Positions 1 through 12,850 of a stretch of DNA of 64,000 bases are shown in pieces. The notes beneath the pieces are model-generated. The model was not told the DNA's origin. It did not search any database and saw only the letters and a list, made by a program, of their open reading frames with translations. How positions within the stretch are numbered: position 1 is the stretch's first letter; each line of letters starts with the position of its first letter. The DNA is taken from positions 34,503,204-34,567,203 of the forward strand of contig CM032660.1 of the NCBI GenBank assembly GCA_019095985.1, in the 5' to 3' direction. The position numbers and the translations under genes were made by a program. The stretch is from Streblospio benedicti. Taxonomy: Eukaryota; Annelida; Polychaeta; Spionida; Spionidae.

Positions 1-163
1 CCTTTTGGGACCAGTGTTTGTTGGACTCAATAGAGAGGTGGTCTCAAAACACAGAGGTTTATTCTTTGGTTGATTTATGAAGGCTTTGGGACCGTGAAAA
101 GTGGTCTTATTATAGAAGTGGTTTCAATGCAGAGGTTCACCCCAAATTGAGAGTTCTACTGTA
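1..163. repeat. GAACCTC-ended short repeat, copy 1
   Basis: This stretch is built from alternating 'gtggtct(c/t)' and 'aatagagaggtgg' phrases and ends in TTCTACTGTA. The same arrangement recurs at 1679-1847, 13744-13910, 24940-25100, 38486-38627, 41110-41285 and 43206-43378. Better-preserved copies start with ACAGTAGAACCTC and end with its reverse complement, as expected of a small non-autonomous element. The left end lies outside or at the window edge. Confidence 0.7.
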
Positions 164-1412
164 TATCTTTATATTGGTGTTGTTAAGGAGACTGAGATAA
201 AAGAATTTGGAGGAAAAAATATCTCAAAATGTTCTGTTTTTTTATTTTAGTAGTAAAGTACATTCATTTCCTTTTTAAATGTAAAACACTTTAGGGATTT
301 CGGGAATAGAATTTGGTTTTTATGGACCATACAAAAAGATCATACAAAGACAATAAAAAATTCAGTCAATGTTAATTTTGCCTGTACCGAAATTGTATAC
401 ATGATCTTTGTATGGTCCATAAACCAAATTCTATTCCGAAACCCCAAAAGTGTTACCCATTTTTTAAAAAGGGAAATGAATGTATTTTTTATACTAAAAT
501 AAAAACAAGCACATTTTGAGATTTTTTTTTTTATCTCCAGCAAGTGGGGCGACTAAATTTTTTGGATTAAAACTTTAAACTAAAAAAAATTCTATTTTCA
601 GCTGATTAAACTAAACTAAACTAAAGTGAGGAGGGCAAATGTTTAAAAAAAACTAGACTTAAACTTAAATGAGTTTTGATTAACTAAAAACTAAACTAAA
701 TTTTGCAAATGAAGGAGCCACTCATTATTTCAGAAAATTGACTAAATGTTATGGATCTGCAATTTTCAAATGTATTTGTTAGTCCAGTATGCTATCAAGT
801 GTGAACATTCAAATGGATCAAAATCAGGCTTTTTCCACATTTTATATGGAAGGTGACATATTTTACAAAACAAAGACTGTTTCTGAAGGATAGTTTTAAA
901 TTTATCAAACAACATTCAATACTAAGTTTCCATGGAGAAAACAACTTTTGAAATTTCCTACTGTCTGAAATAGGCAAATCTTTGATAACCAATACATCAT
1001 AAATGAAACACACACAATCTACCATCCTTACTAAATCAAGAATGGTGGTTTCTATTATTTCAAGGCAGAATCAAAGACAGCTAACTGTATGGTCAATAGG
1101 CAAATTATCTTCTTAACTAAAGCCATTGGAAATTAAAGGTCACAGGAAATTGTCTTTTTTTCTATAGCTGAACACAAAGAAGAAAGCTTAAAAAATTTAC
1201 CCAATTACATCATATAACTTTTAGACAAATTTTCACTGAATAAGCAGTTGACTATAAATTATTGGCAGTAAAGTTATATATGAAACACATTTTGGCAATT
1301 TTTTTAACAGGCAAACCAATCATGATTAAATGAAATTTACATTTCAAACTAAACTAACTGAAATTAGTTTACTGATGTGTAAAATAAACTAAATTGCACA
1401 AATTCTGATTGA
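164..1412. other. AT-rich 3' flank of the SLC5 gene, no gene seen
   Basis: Open frames here are short and show no family resemblance. At 295-445 a stretch of about 50 bases (ATTTGGTTTATGGACC and neighbours) is repeated in inverted orientation, so the interval 230-530 can fold on itself like a MITE remnant. The rest is A/T-rich with 'aaactaaact' runs around 560-700 and is probably 3' UTR and intergenic DNA. Confidence 0.5.
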
Positions 1413-4400
1413 TTAATCGATTAAAAAATCTTGCCCCAATGATCTCCAGCAAGTCTCGTTAATACAACCACAGTAGTTGGTCACTGCGCTGGTGAGGAGG
1501 CCGGACCTGAAGCTGACCAGGAGGCCGATCAGCCCGAACCACGCGTACGACACATCATACAGCCACTGCAGGGACTGCGGGTCGGGGTCAGAGCTGGAAT
1601 AGGAATGTATTGTTTCTTGGATGGATAGCTTCATGACGACCTACAGACATCCTGGTTTAAGCATATACTAAGTATACTACAACAGAACCTCTCTAACAAG
1701 ACCCCTTCTAGGGCCGACTTAAAGTGGTCTCCATGGAGAGTTGGTCTTTTCATTTAGGTTCCTATTGGAATGGTTTTGAAGAATTGGGACCGAGAAAGGT
1801 GGTCTTATTATACAGGTGGTCTCATTGTAGATTGGGGTTCTACTGTATGGACAATGACATTAAGAAGCAGAAGCAAAGTAGGGGGCAAAAAACGTGCGGA
1901 AGAACAATGTGTACCAGCTGATGTTGGCTGACTGTACTGACTCTCTCTCCCTATTAGACCCACCACTCAATATAGATTTTGAAAAAAGTCTGGTCAAGCA
2001 TACAGTGTAATATATTGGCATGGTGCAGCATCAAAGCAATCTTAATCCTTGCAATATATACAATATTACAGGCCATTGGCAGAATGGGTTTTTTGTACGT
2101 AAAAAGCAAAAAATGCCATTTTAATGGCAGAATGGGTTTAGTCTATAAAAAACTATATATCATACATACCGTATCAATGCAGTACTGTAGACGTCTGCCA
2201 GCACAGTGCTGGTGTCTGAGCTGTTGGCCAGGCAGAGTCCCACGGGCAGGTTGGTATCCTCCGCGCCCTTCCCATAGGACACGGCTCCAATACCAATCCA
2301 TAGGTCCACTGCCATACCGGTTACACTGCCCACGATAGCACCCTACAACCACAGATTTTCAAATGTACAGTACTGCTCACTATTCTTTGAATGTAGTTGT
2401 CTATGACACACAGAGATGGCATGCCATTGGGATTTTTTTTTTCAAAATATTTGATGGGACTCAGAATTTCTGATTGCATTGTGTTCCTTTTGATTCTTTA
2501 TGGTCAGGGTGCATAGTGGACCTTTTGTGTGGACATCTTTCACTCCTCACTTTTATATACCGGTAGTACATGCCAATTTTTTTAAAGAACAAAATTCACG
2601 CAGGCGACCACATAAGACATGTTCCAGTGTAAAAATTAAATATACTTAATAAAATGTGCTTATTTACAGTCACAATTCACAGTTTGTCGTGCTCAAGTGA
2701 CTTTGCATCTACATCAGGTCATTGGTATCCTTGTCACACTATTATCTTTCTCAACTCCCATGGGAACATATAATAGCATAGCACATCCTCGACGGCATTA
2801 GTGTTCGCTCGCCTACCGTACCTATCTAATGTATAGGTACCTCATAGTGCTGTTCAACGTGCCAAAGGTAGGTTGGCTCAACACCCCGCACCACCACACC
2901 TGACTGGGAATGAAACCCACGACCTTCTGGTCACGAGTCCAATTTCCTTTTATCCACTCACCCATTTGTTTGTGAAAGGTATGTAAAAGCCAGCAAAGAA
3001 GAGGAAGAAGAGAGGCGCCCCAATGGCGCCGTGGACCGTGGGCGGGACCTGGATGATGGCGTCACCTAGCAGCGGCGCCAGGTACGACAGGGCGATGGCG
3101 ATCACGCCGAACATGGCGGCTGGAATCAGACAAGGTTTTTTTTTCAGATGGCACGCAGTCTGTTTCAAAATTTTTGCATAATTGGGACGGGGTGGCGTTT
3201 ATAAAGAGTCAAGAAATCCCACATCCCTATTTTTCCCCACATCCTACAAAATTTAAGGCGTTTTCCCCATATCCAACTTTCTTGACATCCCACATCCCTC
3301 TTTTGCGGGCCTTTTTACCACATTCCTAATTTTCTTGTCTTTTCTTCCACACCACACTTCCTTGTAAACCTGCCCCCATAATATATTACTACCCCAATGA
3401 TTAATATTCTGTCTGTATTGTCTTAATGATGCCAGCGTCTGAATGTTAATGACTTTTCTAAATACTTGTTTCAACATGAGATTCAGATAAGGTCAGAGAG
3501 ACTCGAATTTTGAAATATATTTGCACGCCCATCCCATTTGCTTCATATAAATGATTGGAGAATGTCGATGTCGTATGGATTATCTTTCTTGCTGATAAGA
3601 AGTTCTTAACAGCAGTAACTGTAGTTTGTGACTAAATTAGTGATGTATTGGGGAAACTTAGTCATTTGCTAATCAGTAAGTATACTACGTGCCAGGGAGT
3701 CTCCTTTTCAAGACTCTTATTTTTAGTTATTTTGATGTTTTTTCAAACTTTTCATGTTGCTATTCTGATGTCTGACCATCTCTTAGAGAGACTCAAAGAG
3801 TTGATAATCTTGAGGACGTTATTACACTTTTTGTTATCATGAAAAGTGAACATCTGCAGACGCTTGCAACGTGTGGAATTATTCAGTACTCACTAAGACA
3901 TTTTGCATAAATGTGTTCATTCGCTACGGCTACCGCGCTGCCTCTGTATCGCTTGAATGGTTTGATGAAGTCCTCAAGAAACACAGCAGCCAGAGAGTTG
4001 ATCACAGAAGACACTGTGCTGGAAAGTATATATGTATGGTAAGTTGTATGCACTCATCATTGAAGAATATGCAATCCAGCCAAAGATTATAAGCTCTATA
4101 TACTCTAGAGTACTGACTTATCTGAATACTGATTATTCAGTATTGTTGACACTGAATACTGATTATTCAGTACAGTTTACACAAATGACGGATTATTCAG
4201 TACATTTAATGCTGTATATTGATCATTCAGTATATTCGGTCCGCCCTTGACTTTAAAATGATATGTTTATCCCGGGGGTTTATCATTAGATTGATGGGGT
4301 AAAAGTAGTTTGTCAATAATCTATTAGATCTATTTCGTATAAAATATCTACATCCCGTACAGAAATGTCAATTACTGGAAAAACTCAGAATTTTTTACTG

Positions 4401-7400
4401 TGCATACCTTAATGCTGCAGCAAATATGGCTGCTATAAAGATTCCTGGTAGACCTGGGTAGGGGCCCAGCAAATCAACGAAAAAATACGGCAACAGCTGC
4501 AATGGAATATAACAGTTTAAAAATCCATAGCTGCAGCAGTCCGCGACCCACAACCAAATTTTGAGCATGTTCAAAATTCACTTGCAATTCCACCTATTCA
4601 GAAATAGGCGTGAGATAAAACAATCTAAGGTAGGCCTACAGTTATTTTATTGACCGGATCGAAATTTGTTTTGAGCTTAAATTGTAGATGAATCGCGATA
4701 CAATTGTATTTGTAGATGCATAGGTTTGCTAGCAAGGAACTTTTTTTTCCTCTCTGCTGTACCTGGTCACCCTTGGTGATGCCCCCGCTCACTTTGGGGT
4801 CACAGTCGCGGTAGTACACGGACGTGATGACTCCCAGCATCACCACGAGCACGAGGCAGACGATAAACAGCAGCTTGCCGATCACGGCCGCCCTGAAACA
4901 GCCACTGAAAGATGATGAAAGTTAAAAGGGGTGGGGTGGGAGTGTCAAGCACTTGGATGATGTCACCTTTTGTAGAAAAACGTTGCAGCTATCTAATGGT
5001 ATTTTAATTTACTTTTTGACATCTTAAGTGAGTTGTTATAAATTTACTAGTTGAAATCACTTTGCTATGTTTGCTTTGTGTCCTAAATGCTTTTGTAAAA
5101 CTTTGTCTAAATTATGGAGCAAAATGTCATCGCGAAAGCATGTCACAGAGGAGGGTGGGGAAAAGCAAAGATGAAGTCAACTTACCGGGAATGTTTCCTG
5201 CAAAGTCGACGAAAGTGGACTAGGTGGGAGGGGGGAGGAGTAAAAAAAGGCCAAGAATCTGTTGATGTCATTCGTTCATATCCCTTATTACATAGAATTC
5301 TCGATTTACCTCTGTGCAGATTTGGTGTCCTTAACTGCCATATATCTCTGTACATAGATTTGGTCAGATAGCGCAGGCAGAGACCAGGTGAAGAAGAAAC
5401 CAAACACCAGACTGAAGGCGCTGTGACGCTCATGAGGATGTACATTGAAACTGTAATAAAAACAAGTCAAATTAAATCAAATAAAAAATGGTCGACGATG
5501 CAAACAAATCGTGAGCTTGAAACTGAAAAGAGTGTATGTAGAATATACAGGCAATAAACCATTTGCTTCACACATAAACTAAGAATTATGAAATCATAAG
5601 GCTAAAGAAGGAAGATATTAGAATCATTGACCATATGTCTCGTGGTGAGAGCTTTTTGGTGTATTTGGAGGCTCTATACATGACGGCAGTACAGACCATA
5701 GGCCCATGCATTGACTATGTTATGAGTAAAATATATTTAACCTCTACTAAATTTAATGCATGGGAACTTACTATTAAGTTGCTGACACTGTAATAGTTCT
5801 GTTATATTAATAATGCCTATACAATTACAGATTATAATAAAATTTGTCTTGTGTTAAGTATCTACTGGATTAATCTTGTAAAATGTATATATTCCAATAT
5901 ACTACCGAGTATATGTCATTCACTATATGGTTTTACAAACTGATGACGTGTGTTAACATGAAAACACAATGTGTTTGTAATACCATTGGTTTCATTTAAT
6001 ATATTAGAAAGATTACAACATTCTCCTACTAAGAACCTACTTGTTGAAGTTGATCCTGCCGAGTTCATTGGCCTGTGAGATGAGCGTGGAGAAGCCGCCG
6101 ACCTTGACGACCCCCCACACAGCACACGACGATCAGACCGACAAACATAACGGCCGCCTGCATGGCGTCTGTCCAGATGACGGCTTTCAAACCGCCCTGA
6201 AGAAAAGTAACTGTCCAGATGAAGGCTTTTAAACTGCCCTGAAGAAAAATAACTGTCCAGACGACGGCTTTCAGACCGCCGTGATGAAAAGTAGAGGCTG
6301 TTTGCGTTATGTAGAACAGCATCGTCGGTTAACGGGAATCTCTATTCCTGGTGTACAAAGATAGCATTATAATATCCTCCTACCTACCAGTGACTTGCTT
6401 TCAATAACGTGTGAATTACCGAGTACAGGCAGATCATAGTCCCTTGCACACATCCACACACTTTTCCCACCAAAATATTTCATTTTCATGTGTTTTTGAC
6501 ATGACTGCAATCAACTACGCTTACAAAACCAAAGATATCTTAAGTGCATCTTTTTTTTCCAAAAACCTGTATCTGCCATAGGTCAGAGACAAGTCCTCGC
6601 TCGAACGCAAAGTCCACATATTGGGTTTTAATCTGTCAAAAGTAACTTACCATGCTTGTGTATAAGGCGCACACTGCCCCACATACCACTATGGCAACGT
6701 GCATGTTCAGACCAGTCACTACAATAATAACACTAATATATCAGCAAAATGTTAGTATTAATGAGATATCTGATGAACAATAGAAAGTTACTTTATTTTA
6801 TTCATTGTGTGTGAAAATCAAAGTCTAGCTTAAGATATTTATAGTGATATGATTCTATACAAATGGATATGGAATTACATTGTTTAACATCACTGTATAA
6901 ATAGTAAATATAGGAGGTTATCCGATTTTTTATTCATAATATACACATACCCTGATTTAGAGCCATGGCTGGAGTATACAGGACCACTGATAGAAAGAAC
7001 AACTGGAAACAAAATACAGAAATACAAAAGCGGAATATTATTTCAAATTACTCGTTCATTACAACATTATAACAATATAAATAAAATATCTTTGTGGCCA
7101 TTGATTGGAAATATCTTACAGGAGTTTTTTATGATATGATTTATAGTTTTTTCAATAGTGTTTCTACACTGTGGCTTATATTCCATCTGTCTGCCTGGTT
7201 ACCCCTCTACAGGCAGCATTAGTCCGACACCAGGATGCTCAAATTCAGTTTGTCGCTTGCAAATCGTGACCACCAACACCTTATATCACATGGACGCAAA
7301 AGGGTTCATATCTAAGCCATTTATACTTAATAGTTTATTGTTATATCATTACTTTCTTAATTTTCTAAATGCTGAAATGATTACATATATAAGTAAATGT

Positions 7401-9761
7401 AAAAAAAGAAACACCTGGGTTTCTCATCTCTGATCACACTAACTTGTAGAACCATGGATTTTTATATCATAATTGGCTAACATTACTCACATATTTAATA
7501 CTGAAGAGAAATGCAGCCCAGCAGCGGAGGAGGGCGCTGCCGTACCTCTTCTCAATGTACTACAATGGATATTTTTAATCTCCAGTAATATATTACAGGG
7601 TGGCCATCACTCCAGAATAATCAGGGCATTTCAGTTTAACCGATTCCCTGCAGGGAGTTTCGTCCATTTGGACGAGGGATTATTTTCGATGCCTCTTGAA
7701 TTAAGCCCGAAATTAATGAGGATGGCGGTTACTGAAAATAAACTTTTCATCAAAGTATAATGATATTTCTTTTTGTAGAAATAGATGATGTTGCAATGAC
7801 AATGTTTGGTTTTGTTATTGGAAGAAAATGATATCTATGCTGCTTGCAGGCGTTGAAAGCGTTGAAAGGTGTTTTTTTCCTTCAATCCTAAAGAAAGAAA
7901 TATTTCGTTTACTATGGTTCTTTTAATCCTATCAGGGTATAGATACATGTAGTAATCGCAACTTTAGAATTGAATCTTAGCATAATTGTCAACACCAGTG
8001 AGATTGAAAATAAACACACGTGTGAAACCATTAAAACTGATTGTGAATGCATAGGCCTACTTGTAATGATAACTGGTAAGAAGTTGAAAACAGTTTATCA
8101 ATGAGGTTTTTCTTCTGGATAACAATATAAGGTTTTGACAGAATACTGGCAGATTCAGGTGGGGGACATAGCCACAGCCTATCCGTGAAGGCTCGTGGAG
8201 ATGCAAAAAAATGCACACAAATGAAATCTTAAGGGTGAAATTTTTACGGATGAATCTGCCTATGAATATTACTGTCAAAATCTTACAAAAAAACGTCAAA
8301 TTAGCGACGCCGGTCCTCATATCTTTTGATCATATCAATAACTCACGTGTACATGCACAAAAAGGGAACGGGCATAACAATTTTGTAATCTACTGAAAAA
8401 GACAATTAAATAACTGAGTATTTTAAGTATGATGAATTATTTGTACCTCATAAGCGCTGGTCACGTGCTGCTTCTTCCAGGTGGGCACGTAAATAAAGTA
8501 GTTCACCAGGCAGTCGAACAGGAAGGGGATACCGATGAGAAGAAAGATGGCCCCTGGAAAGGAAAGGCTACGTAAATTTTTTTTAAAACATGTCATTTCG
8601 ATTTTTTGTTGTTAAAATTGTGACTGCTCACATTCACATCGCTTCAATTCTGGGAACAAACACTGTGAACCAATGCAGCCAAATCAGTCATGGTAGTGTT
8701 GCCATTGTAATGAGGCGGTTGATAAGGAAGTGGGATGTAGGTCAAAAATGGCCATAAAAAGGCCACAAAAAGGGAGAGAGGATTTCATGGAAGTGGGATG
8801 TGCGAAAAACGCCAAAATATTTGTGCGATGTGGGGGAAAATGCCAAAACAATTAGGCATGACATTGTAGGATTTCGTGACAAATAAAATTCATCCATGAA
8901 AATACGTGACTGCCAGCCTAGGTCTTTAGACAGAAACTACATAGTATAGTGATGTCTAAGTGAGAACAGCCAAATCAGTAGTGGTATTGTTGCCATTGTA
9001 ATGGGGCTGTCATAAGGAAGTGGATACAGGGTGTAGAACACATTTGACAGAGAAGATGTAGAAGATAACGAGAATAAATAAAATACACGTAGACTCGAAG
9101 TGGAGCAAGTGGACCGTATAAAATCTTTCGCCCCACCCCCATATAAAAAAGAAAAACAAGGCAACTAAGCATCCATCTTGCCCCCACCACCACCCCTGAC
9201 ACCCACCCACACACAACCACCACTGATACCTTGGGTCAGTGGCGGACATATTGGATTTAAGCAAATTTCTCAAAATACTCAACACTGGCAAGTGGCCATC
9301 ATTCAGTTTCTGGTTCAGAGGGGTCCAAAGAACACAAAACCACCAAAAAAATATTTTATTGTACACTTTGCAAGATTCAAGAAAAAAATCTTTGTTTGGC
9401 TGCTGGATTACACCCGCATTAAATCAAACTGTCTACCCTTGTAGTAGACCTCGGCCTACGACATACTCCTATAGTAGACCTCTGCCTCCCACGTACCCCT
9501 ATAGTAGACCTCGGCCATGCCTCCGAGCAGGAACACAGCATTGAGCACGGAGAGCAGGATGCTGGCGCCCACCAGCACGATGTTCATGTCGCCACCTCCC
9601 AGCAGGTACTCCTCTGCCTCCGCGGCACCCCGGGCCGACTTCCGCCGGCGCCGGCTCTGCACCAGCGACACGACCCCAATGACCAGCCCCAGGGCCAGCG
9701 AAGCCGAGAACACCAGATAGTCCACCACGTGGAACCGCACAGTGCTGCTCTCTACCAGCAT
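1413..9761 (-). CDS. Sodium:solute symporter, SLC5 family (SMCT/SMVT-like), 13 exons
   Basis: This is a plasma-membrane sodium-coupled transporter of the SSS family, closest by pattern to SLC5A5/6/8/12 (iodide, multivitamin, monocarboxylate); the substrate cannot be told. Coding exons from 5' to 3' are 9497-9761, 8447-8553, 7491-7559, 6951-7002, 6651-6718, 6041-6196, 5310-5450, 4763-4892, 4408-4496, 3894-4018, 2962-3119, 2170-2342 and 1413-1593. All have GT-AG borders with compatible phases, giving about 570 residues (family about 600-640). Landmarks in order are EEYLLGG near the N-terminus, LYTPAMALNQ, GGLKAVIWTD, QIYVQRYMAVKDT, GPYPGLPGIF, and VSSVINSLAAV-LEDFIKPF, where the family places the Na2-site Ser/Thr pair. 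The start ATG at 9761 is followed by VRFHVVDY, the usual SLC5 opening. One oddity: a run of six C at 6111-6116 (plus strand) gives one base too many; with five, the frame runs through. I read this as a likely sequence error, though a null allele is possible. Confidence 0.93.
1679..1847. repeat. GAACCTC-ended short repeat, copy 2
   Basis: It begins ACAGAACCTCTCTAAC and ends GGGGTTCTACTGTA, with 'gtggtct' phrases between. It lies in the last intron of the SLC5 gene. Confidence 0.75.
2700..2961 (-). mobile_element. tRNA-derived SINE, copy 1, abutting a splice donor
   Basis: Read on the minus strand, it has a tRNA-like head (GTGAGTGGATA..TTGGACTCGTGACC), then a B-box-like GGTTTCATTCCCAG, then a body ending in GAGAAAGATA, GTGTGACAAGGAT and CAATGACCTGATG. 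The same body occurs at 28448-28720 and 32405-32660. The head begins exactly at the 3' edge of SLC5 exon 2962-3119, so the intron's first bases match the SINE. Confidence 0.8.
3184..3400. repeat. Degenerate 'cccacatccc' repeat, copy 1
   Basis: The phrases 'cccacatccc', 'tttataaag', 'ggcctttt' and 'cttgacatccc' alternate through the stretch. Related stretches lie at 8720-8880 (opposite orientation) and 44690-44890. It is intronic and non-coding. Confidence 0.6.
4085..4245 (+). repeat. Tandem repeat, unit about 31 bp, about four copies
   Basis: The unit contains CTGAATACTGATTATTCAGTA, itself a near-palindrome (TACTGAATAATCAGTATTCAG), and decays towards the right end. It lies in an SLC5 intron. 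Confidence 0.75.
5170..5290 (+). repeat. Dispersed 'gtgggaggggg' repeat, copy 1
   Basis: It contains GACGAAAGTGGACTAGGTGGG, a G-run, then AAAAAAAGGCCAAGAATC. The reverse complement of 45893-45990 gives the same series, so the two are copies of one family. It sits in the intron between SLC5 exons 4763-4892 and 5310-5450. Confidence 0.6.
6186..6300 (-). repeat. Tandem triplication of an exon's acceptor edge (SLC5)
   Basis: The last intron bases plus the first part of exon 6041-6196 occur three times in a row with a period of about 56-57 bp. Each copy has CTTCAG (or a variant), then coding for GGLKAV or GSLKAF, then TGGACAG. Only the copy nearest the exon body continues into full coding sequence. 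Confidence 0.85.
8720..8880 (-). repeat. Degenerate 'gggatgtgg' repeat, copy 2
   Basis: Its phrases 'gaagtgggatgt', 'aaaaaggcc' and 'gcgatgtggggg' are the reverse complement of the phrases at 3184-3400. It lies in the first SLC5 intron. Confidence 0.55.
9430..9525 (-). repeat. Tandem copies of the SLC5 first-exon donor edge
   Basis: The exon end coding AEVYYRG and its donor is followed by two further imperfect copies of GAGGTCTACTATAGG spaced about 37 bp. Several potential donors therefore follow one another. The first is used in the model because it keeps phase with the next exon. Confidence 0.75.
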
Positions 9762-11540
9762 GGTGGTGGCTTGTGGAACTATTTGGTGACCTCACAAGTA
9801 GACCTGATTCTTGAAAGGCTATGTCCCACCGGATTTTGGAGCCCAAAGCAGATGCTCAGCACACAGTTTGCGGTGCGACTTTTCTTCATCTACATGCACA
9901 TGTACTTTGTGAAGACTTGTATTTTTAGTGATGGTGAATATGATTTATGTTCATTATCTATTGCAATGAGGTAATTTATAAGAGTGTTTAACTAAAGTTT
10001 ATCTATTCCTTCATATGTACATACGCATACAATTCATCCATGTAATTCTAGAATGTCTTGCATGCTAACTAGTGACTGGTTATTGTAGTTTGCTTGGAGG
10101 ATTCTTCCACTTTTTTGCTTACACGTCTTGCATTGTTTGATGTGCATCAATTTTCACTAATCTTATGAATAATTTTACGGAATCATTTCAATTGTTTTAA
10201 TTTTTTGTATCTCATTCATTTTCATTTGAAAATAATAATTCCTAGTAATCTAGGTTGTTATATTGAACGATTTCCCTCTGTAATATACTTTTGTGTATTC
10301 AAATAATCATTGAATTATATTTCTATACTCCCTAAGCTCTATTAGCAATATACCAATTTGCTGTATTTTCCATTCATTTCCTCCTTATCATAAGACCACT
10401 CGATACATGCTTTCAATTAAACAGACAAAAAATCCAATTATTCCATTACAAACGGATATATTAATCCATTAGTCCAAATTAGCAGCATCAGCACAGTGCA
10501 TGTCTATTCGTCAAAGTGATTTATGAATTGGCCTCAAAATAAATAGAAGTTACATGCGTTATCAGTTACACGATTGTTAAGAGTTAAAGAAACAAACACA
10601 CGAGTTGTGACCTGTCAACACTTTATTCATTTTCAACGTGATTAAGGATGTTGCTTACATTATTATCATATCATTATCATATTAATCGGCCAAAACTTTA
10701 AACAATCGATATGGTTATATCTATTCTTTGTCTGCTTGCAAATGTTCTTATCAGACGACCTTCGTGTAAGTTATTTTAGAGGCCAAAACAACAGCACATG
10801 TAATGATTAAACTACAGATACACTTAGCTTAGGTATAGGTAGGTTGTGAGTGATTAGGGTGTGTTGTGGGCATTGCTTCTTCGCTATAGGGTGGTAATGT
10901 AAGTTTTGTCCAGATAATTTCTTCTTCTATTAATATTCAGATCATAATGATGGATAATAATGGAGACTGTTCCTAGCCCAGCACTAAGAATGTAATAAAA
11001 TATAGCCAAAGAAATTTCAGGGGATTTTTTTGTTCTTGGAAATGATTTACACGACATAACTTTGAACCATGATTATTCCACCTTTTTAATTTGCTATCCA
11101 CGTATTTAGATGATCTATCTTTTTTATTTTTATTTTAGATTGAAATTTTGAATTAGTTTGGTTTCAGACCAGATGTTTCTCCTGGTTTTATATATATTTT
11201 TTTTTTTGGAAAATGGACTAGTGCACTTTAGGAATCCCATGTCGGATATGCCAAATACCATGCAGCTACATGTACATGTACCTCATGCAACTGAAATATT
11301 TGCGTGAAATAAAGATCTGCGGGTTGAGGGGGTGGGGAAGCCCACCCTGTATGTAATAACATGTAGACGCCAAATCAAAGTTATTGGCGGTGCTTTAGAA
11401 ATACGGTGTACTTAACATAGAATAACTCCAAAAAATAAATTAGATTGTGAAAATGAACAACAATTGTTGAAGCCTACAGCAAGTAGCAAATATTAATCCG
11501 CCCAGCAAACCACCCCACCCCTTCCTATTGTTTTCTTAAA
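9762..11540. other. 5' flank of SLC5, no gene seen
   Basis: This should include the promoter and 5' UTR of the minus-strand transporter gene. It is A/T-rich, with no frame that resembles a protein family. Short ACATGTACATGTA runs occur at about 11,265-11,280. I could not identify a convincing TATA box or initiator. Confidence 0.4.
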
Positions 11541-11554
11541 GGAAGAAGCATAAG

Positions 11555-11612
11555 GAAAGGAAAGGAAAGGAAAGGAAAGGAAAGGAAAGGAAAGGAAAGG
11601 AAAGGGGAGGGA
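11555..11612 (+). repeat. (AAAGG)n microsatellite
   Basis: About eleven nearly perfect AAAGG pentamers are followed by purine-rich decay to about 11,730. The serine/phenylalanine-rich frame on the opposite strand is an artefact of this repeat. Confidence 0.95.
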
Positions 11613-12044
11613 AGAAAAGGAAAGGATCTGGACAGGAAGGACGAAAGGTAAGGAAGTAAAGTAAATAAAGGAAAAGAGAAGGAAAGAAATATCGAAAGAA
11701 AAGAAGAGAAAGACAAGAAAAGATAAGTCAAGAAAAAAGCACATTTTTGTCCCTACCAGGGCTAGATATGAAAGGTGTGATTTATTTACAATTACACTTT
11801 AATTTTACAACACAGACAGACAAAAAAGATTTTTTAAAAATGTGAGAAATACATCTGTCATAAATTGGTTGACGCCACAAAGTTTGAAATTAAATATATT
11901 CATTAACTTATTTCCCCATACATATACACATATATACGTGGCCTTACACCTAAACGAGGGAGGGGGGGATTGCAAACATGGATGCATTGAATGTAGCAAA
12001 TATTATGAGCATGGATTTAGATTATGATAGAAAATAAAGACCCC

Positions 12045-12232
12045 CAAAATACACCTGTACACAATTTCCGGGTCCGTTGTGGATCAAAACCCCAATCAGC
12101 AGCGAGGCCGTTGTGATTTGCAATATCCGATACCGTTTGGCACCAAACCAGTACGGCACGGACAATCTCGGTCTGTACGACACGAAAAGTGAGCTCATCC
12201 GGCACAAAATGTCGAGTTTTTTAGTGTTTGCA
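12045..12232 (+). other. Orphan coding-like segment, unassigned
   Basis: An open stretch of about 58 codons has balanced protein-like composition, with phrases TQFPGPLWIKTP, AVVICNIRYRLAPNQYG and LGLYDTKSELIRHKM, and ends in a stop. It is more GC-rich than its surroundings. VICNIRYRLAP faintly recalls alpha/beta-hydrolases but no catalytic motif is visible. It lies just upstream of the Polinton fossil and might be part of it or a host gene fragment. Confidence 0.3.
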
Positions 12233-12339
12233 TTGTGACTATTGTTTCATGTTTCAGGGTTATAAAACACGTCATCTAACAAGATGATTTTAAATTTGTG
12301 TGCGGTAAAGGGAGAGATGAGAGATGGAGGGATAGTTAG

Positions 12340-12850
12340 TTACATATGGTTCAGAATCAAAACAATGCCAACTCGGCTCGAAAATGTGGTTTACGGACAG
12401 CCCCGATTTTGAAGCCGTTGATCCTTACACTGAAGCTGAGCCAATCCACAAAGGTTTCACTGAAAGATCAAAGCTTGTCAGCAAAAGCTGTGCTGTTGAA
12501 AAGAAGGAAGGGGGTGTACTGTGATATATTTCACCAAGACAGATACCTGCTCAACGGCACAGACATGAACATTAAACTCATTCGTAGCATGATAAATTTT
12601 CACCTGATGACAGATTCAGCCACCTACAATACCATCATTGAAGATATTGCTCTGTTTGCTAGAAAAGTGAAACTGAATTCTACCTTCCATCTTGAACATA
12701 ACAAGATGCTCAGCCAGAACATGAATGCCAAGTATCCCATTTGCAGAGTTATCCTCAGGCAGCTGCCAAGACGAGTAGTAGTGGGACTCGTTATAGTGTC
12801 ACATCACTTAATTCTGATGAATGGCACTGCACCGGGGTGGTTCTATTAAC
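12340..12850 (+). mobile_element. Polinton (Maverick) minor-capsid (penton) fossil, N-side part
   Basis: The stretch resembles the Polinton penton family, often annotated F54H12.2-like: phrases DIFHQDRYLLNGTD, ALFARKVKLN, then AKYPI and RQLPRRVVVGLV come in the family order. The sequence is broken (a few interruptions) and looks old. The matching downstream part lies at 15420-15880, with unrelated DNA between. No other Polinton genes (polymerase B, integrase, ATPase, hexon) were recognised in the window. Confidence 0.7.

Noticed and set aside
4085-4245. CRISPR-like array
   Set aside because: Units are contiguous and decay gradually with no unique spacers; this is a tandem repeat in an intron. 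The same holds for 22455-22572.
9010-9366. A 118-codon minus-strand frame in the first SLC5 intron
   Set aside because: Trp/Gly-rich reading of simple CCACC repeats; overlapping frames are equally open.
11493-11744. Phe/Ser-rich minus-strand frames
   Set aside because: Produced by the (AAAGG)n microsatellite.
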